A DNA stretch of 64,000 bases, from contig WPIO01000114.1 in NCBI GenBank assembly GCA_009760855.2, forward strand, positions 621,001 to 685,000, read 5' to 3'. The DNA is from Cristatella mucedo (Eukaryota; Bryozoa; Phylactolaemata; Cristatellidae). Of the stretch, positions 10,203 through 20,186 are shown piece by piece. Below the pieces are notes generated by a model. That model saw nothing but the letters and a program-made list of their open reading frames with translations, searched no databases and was not told where the DNA came from. The position numbers and the translations under genes are program-made. Each line of letters starts with the position of its first letter. The first letter of the stretch is position 1.

Positions 10203-10442
10203 CTGATGGCACGAATAATCCTGGGCTGCCTGAATCTGATGGAATTTTTGAATATAATGTGCAGCTCCGTTTCTTGGTGTCGGTGTCAAAGGCAACGCAA
10301 TCAGAGTTCTTTGTGCACGATACTCCACACAAGCCAATGAGCGCTAGGTTCCTGTCCCTGCCTGCAGATGACACCGAGGTGGCCAAGTTTGATGCTCCTC
10401 TCGCAGAATTGTAGGCACTGTAATACTTGCTTCGAATTTGCC
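10203..10442 (-). CDS. Middle exon of predicted apple-tectonin lectin: PAN/apple-like domain
   Basis: A 240-nt phase 1-1 exon. On the minus strand it is preceded by a pyrimidine-rich stretch ending ATCTCAG at 10443 and followed by CAG/GTAAGAC (donor GT at 10202-10201). The 80 residues include a cysteine pattern typical of PAN/apple modules: LCGVSC, then NSDCVAFD, then RSCTLYS, after an N-terminal YYSAYNSARGASNLAT segment. Apple/PAN modules mediate protein or carbohydrate binding in secreted proteins. The symmetric phase lets it fit between the signal exon, which ends in phase 1, and the tectonin exon, which begins in phase 1. An L2 family A insertion ends about 70 bp downstream, inside the proposed intron. 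The domain call rests on the cysteine and AFD pattern. The exon join is inferred. Confidence 0.6.
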
Positions 10443-10524
10443 CTGAGATGTTAGACAGGTTACTTAGTAACATATGGGGCCCTCAACGTCCAAATGTATG
10501 ACTGGATCTAATCAATTTAGTAAT

Positions 10525-11150
10525 AGTAGTATTGATGATGCAAATACATTTGCAAAGTGCCACCAGAGAGCTGTATACCTTTCTAGGCCCTATATTGATA
10601 CTGTACAGAAAGCATTACGAAGTGATTAGTGGTTACATCTGCAGTGGTTTGCCTAGAGGAAGAAGGTAATGCACGTGGAGAGCAAATCACACAGAACCAC
10701 CAAATGCTGTAGTAAACAGGTGCGTTTTAAGCTCCATTTTAAATGTAATCTTTTCAGGGGACATTGTTACGTGCATCGGTAGTGACTTCCAGGCTTTAGG
10801 ATCATGCTAACTAAGGGCAAAGATCTCTAGCGGTTTCGAGGGACATACGAGGCATTGCTTAAAGGCTCTAGTCACAACAACGAGCTGGACGATTTTTTTG
10901 CCTGACGAGTGAGTGGTTCTGATAGGTAGGCTGAAGCCAGACAGTGAAGGATCCTAAAATTAAGTGAGGCAACCTTGAAGTCGATGCTGTATTTGACTTG
11001 GAGCCAGTGTAGGTTGGGAAGAAGAGTTGTAGTTGTTGGGGCTGCGACGCTCACGATAGGCGACGTTCACTGCAGCAGTTCGCACGAACTGTAAGTGACT
11101 GGTGCACACGCCAGAAGATCATCAAGCTGGGAGTTACAGACGTCTTGACA
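10525..11150 (-). mobile_element. Old L2 family A fragment
   Basis: Diverged tail (AAAGTGCCACCAGAGAGC on plus) and C-terminal region (AACCTTGAAGTCGATG..TTTGACTTGGAGCCAGTG). Many substitutions and indels. Confidence 0.65.
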
Positions 11151-11318
11151 AGATATAGCAAATACGTATACCAGAAGGCAAGATTTACTTTAGAAAACTA
11201 TCCAGCATGCGTACAGCGCCACGGCGAAGAATATATTCTCTTATAAGGCTAACCCAAGTTCTTCTTAGTTTTTTGTTAGCCTCGTGTTCATTGGTGATAT
11301 TGAATTAAAATTTCTTCG

Positions 11319-12710
11319 CTTAACTACTACTACTACTACTAGCAATACACTTGATAAAGCGAACTCAAGAGAACCTAATGTTTATCAAGGCGCGTTACAG
11401 TTGCTGCAATGGAAGCACGATCAAATTGTTGGTGGTAGCTTGCTCACTAAACATTAAGAATTATAAGTTTAGGGGTGAGATCCACAGGGTTAACAGGCAA
11501 TCATGGTTGGTGGCAGCATGAAAAATGTCAGCATGCATGAACACACCAAGATTGAATCACAGGTAATCCCGTAAATGCTGCGAGTAGGTGCGTTTTTAGA
11601 TTATTCTTAGATGTGGTCAAGTCAAGAAATGTCGTGATGCAAGTCAGGAGTGAGCTCTACGCTTAGGGAGAGCGCGAAGTATAGGCACGGTCTCCTAAGG
11701 ACTTAAGATTTGTATGAGGTTAAGGTAAACAATAAGATTTAGAAGACTAAATTTTACTATGCATGGCCTGGTGGGAAATCAGATCAGATACGTCGGCAGG
11801 AGCGAAACAATAATGGGACCTCAAATTTAGTTACAAAACCTTAAAGTCGATCAGTTGCTTGACTTGTAGCCAGTACAGGGCTGTGACAAGTGCAGTGACG
11901 TGGCAACTGCAACACTAACGAATCACAAATCGAGCTGCAGAACCGCCTTGCACTAGCTGTACGCTTCTGATTGCACAGGCCGGTAGAGCAGCAAGCAGTG
12001 AATTACAAAAGCCAAGAGGGGATATAGCGAATAAATGGACCAAATTACATGCAGTATCCCTGTCTAAACAAGCCCAAACTTCAGCAATGGTATGAAGCTG
12101 AAAGCAGGATGACTTGATTGTAGTGCTGATGTAGTCTTCTAACGAAAGGTAACTTTGGAGCATTACACATAGATTTCGTGCAGATGCAGCAGGAGAAAGG
12201 ATGGCAGAGCCGCTGCTGAGCGTTAGCGTTTTCCAATTTCTCTTAACTAGTTATTTAGTTATATCATCGTTCAATTTCAAAAAAATCGCTGTGATACATG
12301 CGCGGGTGTCATCAATGCATGCAGCAAACAATTTGAGAAAATTCGACGTGCTGGAGGGCTGGGAGGAATCAAAGCAATGGTGCAATAGTGCTTTGTCCGC
12401 ATAGAAGTGAAAGCCTAGATTGTTCTTGGCAATCACATCCGCAATAGGGATAGTATAAACCGCAAAAGAACGGAACCAACCACCGAGCCCTGTGGTACTA
12501 CATATTTTAGAGGTTCCTCGAATTGTCAATTCACATCAAAACTCTGGAGTCGCCTGCTGAGATAGGACCTGAACCATTGCATTGCAGTGCCAGTAATGCC
12601 CAGGGCGAGATATTTTAAAAAAAGATTTGGTAATCGATAATATCGAATGCTTCCGAAAGATCGAGCAAAACAAGCACAGATACTCTACTCATGTCTGAAT
12701 AACTATTCTA
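11319..12710 (-). mobile_element. L2 family A fragment spanning RT end to tail
   Basis: Tail of (ACT)n then ACACTTGATAAAGCG. Continues through the C-terminal region to the end of the RT domain near 12710 (GAAAGATCGAGCAAAACAAG on plus, the LLDLSAAFD region). The YADD part is altered (FHFYADKALLHHCF on minus, about 12420). Confidence 0.75.
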
Positions 12711-14132
12711 ATAATATTCTTACGTCAAACTTAAATGTTCGGCACTGAGTATTGCCAATTAACATAAATGTTGTAATGAATTCCGCCAAGATATTACAAG
12801 CGATCCTAAAAATAACTATGTAGTGCACTTTTAGAGAAATAAAGTTATATTAAATTATATACAACTGTATGCAATCAAATCAGCAGCCAACGTATTAATG
12901 ATGGGCATGTTTTGTGCTTAGATGAGGATGGAAAAGCACACCAGTATTGAACTTACACTAGCATGACAAAGATCCATGAGGAAAGTCATGATCACTTGAT
13001 CACGGAACCCTAGTTTAGTACCTTGCACCAAATCAGTCACCGGTAAGCATGCAAGCACACGGGATATAAAACGTCGAGTCGTATGGGAGTTAAGGAATTA
13101 TTGATGGAATAGATGAGAAAACTCTTGTGTCGATAACATACAATAAAGTGAAAGCGAACCTTCTGACAAAAGCCAATCCAGCCAAGTCAGCTTGCTTTAA
13201 TCTAGTCACAGAGATAATGTTATAAAGCCCCTCAATTTCTTTGGTAGGGCGGATTTTAGGTGACAAAGCATTGTGCTGCGATAAACGCTCAGTCATCTGA
13301 GAAGGCCAGTAGCCTTGATATTTAGTGCCCAGATGTTTGCGCATGCTTCATCCGTTAAAAATTGTTGCTAAGCAATTAAATGATGTTGATAATTAGAGAT
13401 CTTGAAATCAAAATGAGGGGGCGTAGTAGCGTCTAAAACACCTAATGCAGTAAATAAGCAGCAAGCCGTCTGTTTAGTACTGATGTGAATCTGGGGAGTG
13501 TGGTAGCAACTAACTTCTTAAGTACAATAGAAGAAAGAACAGCTAAGAAGTCATCAAGCTTTTAACCAAAAGCTAGAAAGTGCAGAGATTTTATTGGAAG
13601 ATCATGGACACAGAATGAATCTATCGGCCATCGGCAACTGGTCATCAAACCACAGAAGAGAAAATGAAAGTAATTTACACGCATTGGCTTTATTTTCAGA
13701 GGCAACATCGCGCTTTCACTGACATCTTTTTAGGAGCGATTGAAGTTGTAGCTTCTTACGTTGTACCTGCCTTGCTACCAGCCAATGGACTATCTCAGCT
13801 CCTCAGTTGGCCTCTAAATGAGTGCCTAAGCGTTTAGAATAACTAAGTTATTTTATGTCTTTCCCCTTCAAAATTCAGTGCTCATGCGAAATACTGGGAC
13901 ATAACAGACTGCAATAGCTCATTGGATTTACACTTTCATGTATGTAGTTCGCATTTGCAACGGATAAGGCGTAATTAGTATATGCACTCTTACGTGCCCA
14001 TTTCTGGCCATGAAACTTACATGGCTTTACCTCAATGCAGAGATAAATTGATTGCAAACTCAACCAGACAGCTTGATTAGGTCAGTAAGTCAGTGAGCTG
14101 ATGCGGTGATCTGATAAGGTTGATTATAATCT
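12711..14132. other. No recognisable gene or repeat
   Basis: AT-rich single-copy-looking sequence. The longest frames (84 and 62 codons, minus) have no recognised motif. Confidence 0.3.
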
Positions 14133-14584
14133 AATGTACCTCCGTCTTTACCTCCACAAAGCCAATAAAGACTTTCTGGGTGTTAGGCAGGGCAGTTTCA
14201 TATAGCACACTCTCACCCTAAACGGCTTTCGGTACGCATTCGGTAGCCAACAGACTTTGTCTCACACAACATGGAGAAAGTGGAAAACATTGAAGAGTCA
14301 GGAGAGCAGTTGATGCTGTGAGTAGCATGGAAGTAGCAGCTCAGTACCACAGAAAAAGATGAGCTATGGTCGGCAGCAGGAGAGTAGTTTTCACTGCATT
14401 AGAATTGGGGAGACGAATTCCACAGTCTAGGACCTGCAGAGCCAAAGCTTCTGTAACCAATGGCCTTTAAGCGGAGGAATGGAGCAGCTAATATATTGTT
14501 CACACAGGACCTGAGGGCACGAAGAGGCTGAAACTGGTGTAGCAGTTCAGCTAGGTAAAAAGGAGCCAAGCCGTGCTTCTTAGG
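14133..14584 (-). mobile_element. L2 family B 3' fragment
   Basis: Matches other B copies: AACGGCTTTCGGTACGCATT, CAGGAGAGCAGTTGA, CAAAGCTTCTGTAACCAATGG, CACACAGGACCTGAGGGCAC and AGCCAAGCCGTG. 5'-truncated, no intact frame. Confidence 0.75.
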
Positions 14585-14690
14585 TTAGAATAATAAGAAT
14601 ACATTCGTTATAGTGTCCTCAGAGAACTCTATCTCTTTCTTGTCACCCCTGTACATGTGCTGCAAAAGGAAGCATGATAGCAAAATTGAC
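14585..14690 (-). mobile_element. L2 family A tail fragment
   Basis: AATAATAAGAATACA then GTGTCCTCAGAGAACTCTA and TGCTGCAAAAGGAAGC. It abuts the truncated 5' end of the B fragment. Confidence 0.6.
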
Positions 14691-15297
14691 TTGAATTTGT
14701 GTTATAGTCAGACATTTCGCAATTGGTAGGCCATCTTGATTTTTTTTTATTATGTCGGCATTTAAACTTAGCGCCATGAAACGGTAGTCAACTAACCAAT
14801 AAGGTTTTGCTAATGTTCATTAGCCCTCGTGCTACGAATAACCGTATATTATGTCACAATGCTTTAATATCTTAGATTATTTCAGTGTCCACTTTACTTA
14901 CAAAATTTACAACCACTACTCTTCTCTTTTCCAGCAAAACTGGACATTTGCGAGACAAAAATCGTCTCTGAATAGCTTCTGCATGATCACAAATTTGTTA
15001 CCTAACCAAAAGGTGTGACTGAAGTTTGTATATATCTAGCATATTTATAAGCCCCAATGTATTACGTTTGCGCAACCTGCAATTTTTCAAACACATTCAC
15101 TTTAAGTCGTGAGAGTTGAGTAAATTATACTATCTCAGATGGCTAGAGCAATGCTTGCTGACGAATCCATTTCGGCATGTTCCGTCTTATGCTGTTTCAC
15201 ATGCTCTCACTTCCCCTGTTAGAGTGTTACTGAAGTAGATAAAGTTGACTGTAGCCACGCTGGCTGTAAGCCGGTAATAATTTCGAAGAGAAGCATC
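14691..15297. other. No recognisable gene
   Basis: AT-rich, no conserved open frame and no repeat I can match within the window. Confidence 0.3.
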
Positions 15298-15687
15298 GTG
15301 ATGATAAGATTAGACCAGCACACGCAAATTTTGTTATATTTTGGGCATTTTCTATGGTGCTATACGTCACTGACCCAGTTAAATGCAGCAGATTGTGATG
15401 CGAGTCGTGATTCTAAACTAAGACAGTATTTGAAGAATTTACACAAACAGTGCTGCCACCGGATATATTTGGGAAAAGTGCATCGGCCGCATGACTTAGA
15501 CGTCCCAGAAATACAGTTAAAGGTAGTGCTGCCATTGAAATTGATCAATCCGTTTAGTGTACCGTGGCAGCTGAGGGATATTAGGACTGACGGTCATTCA
15601 AGGGCTCACTTTCAAGACTATACCATGAAGCTAAAAGTTTTGCTAATCTCCCCAGTAAACCTTTCTTGCTTCCTTTCTCTGCTTTAA
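15298..15687 (+). CDS. Uncharacterised open frame, possible secreted peptide
   Basis: A 129-codon ATG frame on the plus strand. The N-terminus has a hydrophobic stretch (ILLYFGHFLWCYTSL) that could act as a signal sequence, then a cysteine-containing part (AADCDAS, HKQCCHRIYLG). I recognise no domain. The 3' part (about 15580-15690) and the following 230 bp have weak colinear similarity to 26100-26425, where no frame is preserved. It may therefore be a chance frame in a diverged repeat. It lies inside the proposed lectin intron on the opposite strand. Confidence 0.25.
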   Translation: MMIRLDQHTQILLYFGHFLWCYTSLTQLNAADCDASRDSKLRQYLKNLHKQCCHRIYLGKVHRPHDLDVPEIQLKVVLPLKLINPFSVPWQLRDIRTDGHSRAHFQDYTMKLKVLLISPVNLSCFLSLL

Positions 15688-15699
15688 ATATCAAACGTT

Positions 15700-15925
15700 C
15701 GCAAGATTGAAGTGTCTTTTTCTAGAAGCTTTACTATTTATGATCGCCCTGGATACTTTAGAGTGGTTTTTCTTGTCTGTCTAACTAAGGCATGTTGCTT
15801 GTTATTAATAGCTGGTTATTGATTCTCACGCCTCAAGTGCTAAGCCAGGATACAGCTGTTGTTCTCTTAGGCCGAAGGATTGTGAAAATATAAACATACC
15901 TGATACAAGCAAGTGCCTAGACAAT
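15700..15925. repeat. Diverged repeat D, copy 1
   Basis: TTGCTTGTTATTA..GCTGGTTATTGATTCTC with flanks resembles 26235-26425 (TTACTTGTTATTACCCGCTGG) and 34735-34945 (GGTAATTGATTCTCATGC). Identity is low; assignment by motif order. Confidence 0.4.
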
Positions 15926-16029
15926 TCTGCGTGACAAAAAGCCAGGTAATAGCGAACACTTCTAACTATTACCACATGCACTTTAGTTTACCTTTCGCAG
16001 ATTCGAAAGCCATATCCAGGACCAGTAAT

Positions 16030-16250
16030 AATTCGAATTACAAGAATAACAATAAACTTATACAATGCCCTCAGACAACTTAATGTTGTTTTTTTTAATT
16101 TAAAAAGTAAATAGAATCCTATAATATATATATATACATAGTATAATATATAATCTCCATTCAAGCGTTTCAGACGCTCCACGGGCTCGAAACCACGACT
16201 TTGGCCGTTGAATTCGAATCAAGGTTTTCATTCAATTGAGGAAGAGACTG
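16030..16250 (-). mobile_element. Possible decayed SINE 1 remnant
   Basis: Minus strand shows a box-B-like GTGGTTTCGAGCCCGTGG and GCTTGAATGGAGATT, with the tail end (GTTGTCTGAGGGCAT) separated by AT-rich sequence. Confidence 0.35.
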
Positions 16251-16529
16251 GCTACTGATAAGATGAAACTTTCCAGGATCCAAAAGTTATTAAGCTGCTT
16301 GTCGTCCCTACGTGATCGAGCAGATAGAGATAAATAGGGTAAAGGTCTAGCTGGCTACTATAGGAATCATTCTCAGGACACGGCGTTGCTTGATGTGATA
16401 TGATTTCTAGTGAAAGATACTTGTTGCTTAAAATATATTTGGGTACAAATATGAAAATTGATCGCAAAAATATTTTTAAAAGGTTGCTATTAATGAGAGG
16501 ATGGAGAACTAATTATATCAATTACATCA

Positions 16530-16900
16530 AACGTGTATAGTGCCCGAGAAAACAGGATCTCTTTCTAGGCAGTCACTTGACAGATGTTGTTAAGAAAGCA
16601 TAACCTAATAGGTAACGTTAAATTCGCAATTTTATTAAGCATAACATTTTAACATGTGACCTCCCGAGCGTCCTCCAACTATGGTTACCAACAGCAAGTA
16701 CAGTGTGTGCACGCAAAAGCACAAAAGAAACGAATCTTGAAGGCCCACTAAATGCTGTATCAAATAGGTGTGTTTTATGCCTCTGTTTAAATGCCATGTC
16801 AATGGATGTCGTGACGTCAGTCGGGAGTGCGTTCCAAGCTTTAAGAGCATTTGAACTAAAGCTAGCGTCTTCAATGGGGTTGCATACCTTTTCTGCACAG
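16530..16900 (-). mobile_element. L2 family A fragment
   Basis: Tail block GTGCCCGAGAAAACAGGATCTCTTTC, then the A 3' region CCACTAAATGCTG...AATAGGTGTGTTTTA and GTCGGGAGTGCGTTCCA. Truncated at about 16900. Confidence 0.65.
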
Positions 16901-17400
16901 CCTACCTATATAACCCTACTCTTTAGGTTCAGTTGTTCCTCCTCCTCGCCCGATCTTTGACCTCCTCCCTGACGCCGTCCTTGCCCTTCGAGCCTCATCC
17001 CGATCTCTGCACCTCAGCCTTCTCTCCGAGATCACCCCTTGCCCCCTCCACAATCTGCTGCCACCACCACTCTCCGTGCTGTCTAACACTTGAATCGCAG
17101 CAAAGAAATCCTATGGGTGGATGGCTGTAATTACGGCCAATCTGGCACCTATTAGGACGCTCTTGTTCCTGAACTCACTGTGAGCACCTACTAGAACGTT
17201 CGTCGCAAGCTACAGCTCACCCCAAGTTCATTGCCACGCCCAAACGGAGCCACACGGCAACACTTGGAGTTATTAGTTATCAAGCATCTACTCCAGTGGG
17301 AAGTTTATGATCTCAAATTAAGCATGCGAGTCGCAGTTTCCTTCCTTTAAATATCTTGAAGCTTTCAATCGCCCAGAAAGGAACGCCAAAGCAGAGGAAG
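16901..17400. other. Pyrimidine-rich tract and unassigned sequence
   Basis: 16930-17070 is strikingly C/T-rich on the plus strand (CCTCCTCCTCGCCCG, CCCCTTGCCCCCTCC), unlike the AT-rich neighbourhood. No protein family recognised. Confidence 0.4.
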
Positions 17401-18600
17401 AATGATGAGCATTATCAATAAAGCCGCGACTAGGTGGTCAACAGTGAGCGCTCAAGAAAACCAGCAGCTAGTGCTCTCCTCCGGCGGAGGAGTGGGGCGG
17501 CACAGGAAAGCAGATTGAAAATTCAGGCTGTGCATCCTGCCTGAAAAAAAATAAAAACAGACCGGAACGTTCCTGTTAGATTTCTGCTATATTAGTAACG
17601 TTCCTATTGGATTATTTGTTTCTTAAGTAGTTGAGCCAAGACCTAGCTGGAAAGTCACGTGTGCTTAGGACCTGCTACAGCGATGACTTGTAAGAGCCGA
17701 CTATGCAGCCTCAGAAAACGTAGCATAGCTCACTCTGAAAATATGTGCAGCGGTCCTCTCTTACCAATGCATACTGAAAATGCACTCCACAGCAGCAGGA
17801 GCGTCGGGAGCTTACAAAGCGCAGAGACCGACTGGATGTGTCTCATCTCCAGCTTCAGCTTCAGTGTGTGACTGAAATGTCGATGGTCACGTTGGAATTA
17901 GCACGATCAATGAGCGCTGCACTGTGCTGGTAACTGACTGGTTTGAAAAGCGAATATATGTAATAGTTTCAGCTGTGAAGCAGTCAGGAATCAATCGATA
18001 TGACTGCCTGATATTTACACAGCCTCATCCTGGTAAAGCACCTGCTTTCCGCAAGGCCGCATTGACTAACTTACAAATAGCTGTACAATAGCATCAGCTA
18101 AACTGTCTTTTATTCAACTCCGGACGCTTCCTAATGGGCCGGGATACAAGCTAATGGCATATTGACGAGCCCGAGTTCCGGTAGGCTGCTTGCAAGCAGC
18201 TGGCCTTCAGTTGCACAATGACTAGCAGGGCACTTGCAGCTCATATGAGTTCGGTTTGCTAATGGATCCCAAATGACGACGTCGGCGCCCTCAAGATTAA
18301 CCTGTAGATATTCCGGTAAGAGCCAAAATATACTGATAACCTAATATCCCAAGTTACTCTTGGGAGCCTACTTTAAGGCTATGGTGTTAACCTGAATCCT
18401 TCCATCTTCGAAACTCCATCTCAATGCGACGACTAGTAGGGTATTGTCAGGAAGGGTTATTACAGAGCACCCAATGCCTGAACGCCTTTAATTGTCGTCC
18501 TGAAAATCAAGAGACTTTATCTAGATCCATGGAAAACTAAATAAGCTGAGTAACTGCTTGATAAACAACTAAGTTGTGCTGTGGCTGCGGAATGATATGT
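17400..18600 (-). repeat. Duplicated 5' block C (signal exon plus upstream region), copy 1
   Basis: Colinear with 31310-32420 and, for its upstream half, with 50930-51840. Landmarks are TACCAATGCA..CTGAAAA around the signal exon, CAATCGATATGAC.., CCGGGATAC and GTTCGGTTTGCTAATGG. On the minus strand the upstream half should include the 5' flank of the lectin gene. No clear TATA box stands out. Confidence 0.5.
17765..17846 (-). CDS. First coding exon of predicted apple-tectonin lectin: signal peptide
   Basis: On the minus strand an ATG at 17846 opens 27 codons plus one base, ending at a strong donor (ATTG/GTAAGAG, GT at 17764-17763). The peptide begins MRHI and has a hydrophobic core LLLLWSAFSVCI, a classic cleavable signal sequence. 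The exon ends in phase 1, matching the apple exon at 10203-10442. A paralogous exon of exactly the same length (82 nt), with the same MRHI start and LLLLWS.FS.CI core, occurs at 31444-31525. This supports the frame and start. The surrounding block (about 17400-18600) is also duplicated. The assignment to the downstream exons is inferred from strand, order and phase. The roughly 7-kb intron contains repeats. Confidence 0.55.
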
Positions 18601-19289
18601 ACAATTATTTTCAGATTATAATTAAGTATTTTTTGTTTTTATCGTTTAAAGGCATAGAAAATTATGCTTTAAACAAATTTCTTAAAGGCATCCTCCACAT
18701 TCTACAACCTGCTGAGCAATATTGATGCCATCGAAACAGATACTCCACAAATAGGTTAAGTATTCTGAGTGGCAGATCTGGTTGAACAACTCTTAGCTTA
18801 TATGAAAGTCTTTCATTTGCTACTGGAAACCTGGTAGTGGGCGGTCTACACTCACAGTGGGTCGCTCGGCGACGGTTAAACTTGCCGATTGGTTCAGCTA
18901 CACATGGTACGTAAATCAAGTGGTGGCGAGCATCGTGGAGAATAGAGAATTTTTTTTCAAGTCATCCGAAGGCTAAAAGATGATCTCCTTTAGCTCTTGC
19001 AGCTTAAATAAAGAGCAACCACTGAGCTTACCAGACCTGTTGAACGAACTTACACAGCACGGAGAGACCAAATTGGCAGTTTCTTTGAACGACAAAGATT
19101 GCAACAGTGAACTTTGGGATTACAAATTAGGCGAGCAAGTCGCATGTTCTTGAAGATTAACCGTGCGTAGGAGCCGCATGTAGTCATCGTAGTAGTTTAG
19201 AAAATACTCCCACGGCTTTTATCAAGGAACTGTGAGCCAAGTCTGTGGTTTATCAGTAGCTCTACTTAACGAATTTTTGCCCCTTTCTA
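18601..19289. other. No recognisable gene
   Basis: An 85-codon minus frame (18919-18662) has several cysteines (CVAEP, CECRP, YCSAGCRMW). No homologous copy or family is recognised. Confidence 0.3.
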
Positions 19290-19900
19290 TTTGAAGTTGC
19301 TGGCATATTTTTTATGCCCCAGAACTACAGAAAATGGCCGTAGGACCTGGTGTGTCGCGGCCGCTTTGGAAAGCCACAACCTTGACCTCCGATGCTTACT
19401 GGATTTGGCAGGGACTCAGCAGCACCTACCTGCAGCCCGGCCCCCAGCGGCCGCCAGAAACCCATTCCACACTTCGGCCGCCGCCGTCTTTTAGCCATGT
19501 GTGGCACTCAATCACCAGATCCTATGTTTACCGCCAGATGTGCCAGACGTTCGCCATCGATCGCTTTCAGGTCAGCCACAGAATGGTAGCTAGCGGAGCC
19601 TCGCCGACCAAACTGGCTGGAACCCGGTCCAAGGAGATAGTTATAGCCCGTCCACACCAAGAGCGACCTGGTTTTGCTGGCTAGCACAGAGAATACTAGC
19701 CCGATGTAGCGTTTCTAGAGGCTGGCTTCGATGGGGAAACTGATGGGTGCAATACTCTCAACTCAATCGTTGAGTTGCCCCAGGGCTGTCGAGGTTACCT
19801 GTACATCATGAAATCACATTTTTTGCTCTCTGCAAAGTTTAATCTCGAAAGAAAGCTTAACTATGAGTAGCCGAGCTTGACGAACCTGTTCTCATTCCCT
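19290..19900. repeat. GC-rich repeat F, copy 1
   Basis: Alignable with 53630-54200: CTTACTGGATT(T/C)GGCAGG, CCCAGCGGC, CGCCAGATGTGC, GAAAGAAAGCT(T/G)AACT. On the minus strand both carry CAATCCA/GTAAG-like donors near 19398 and 53690. A plus frame of 116 codons (19334-19684) is not conserved in the second copy. Confidence 0.5.
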
Positions 19901-20186
19901 AATAGGGGAGCTGGAACGACAGGCAGTGCGTGGTCCGATGGGCATTAAGAATTTTTCAATTAATTTAAGTTAAGAAAATCGTAGTGGTGGACATCCGTAC
20001 GTAACTTTTGTTACAGTTGATGCATTTAATTTACGTTTGGTTGAGCATCTTGACTACTGTGAAATGCTGCAATTATTTGCAGTCAGTCACGTTTACGGTT
20101 TAAGCCCACCAGTAAACTTGAGCTCTTAGAAATCACTGTCACAGCAGGAAAACAGTTTTAAACAGCTTTAACTGCATTGACTTAAT

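Noticed and set aside
10181-10414. 77-codon plus frame opposite the apple exon
   Set aside because: The minus strand has the cysteine pattern and splice-like edges; the plus frame has no recognised motif.
16933-17130. Ser/Pro-rich frame in the pyrimidine-rich tract
   Set aside because: A C/T-rich tract gives such residues in any frame; no conservation seen.
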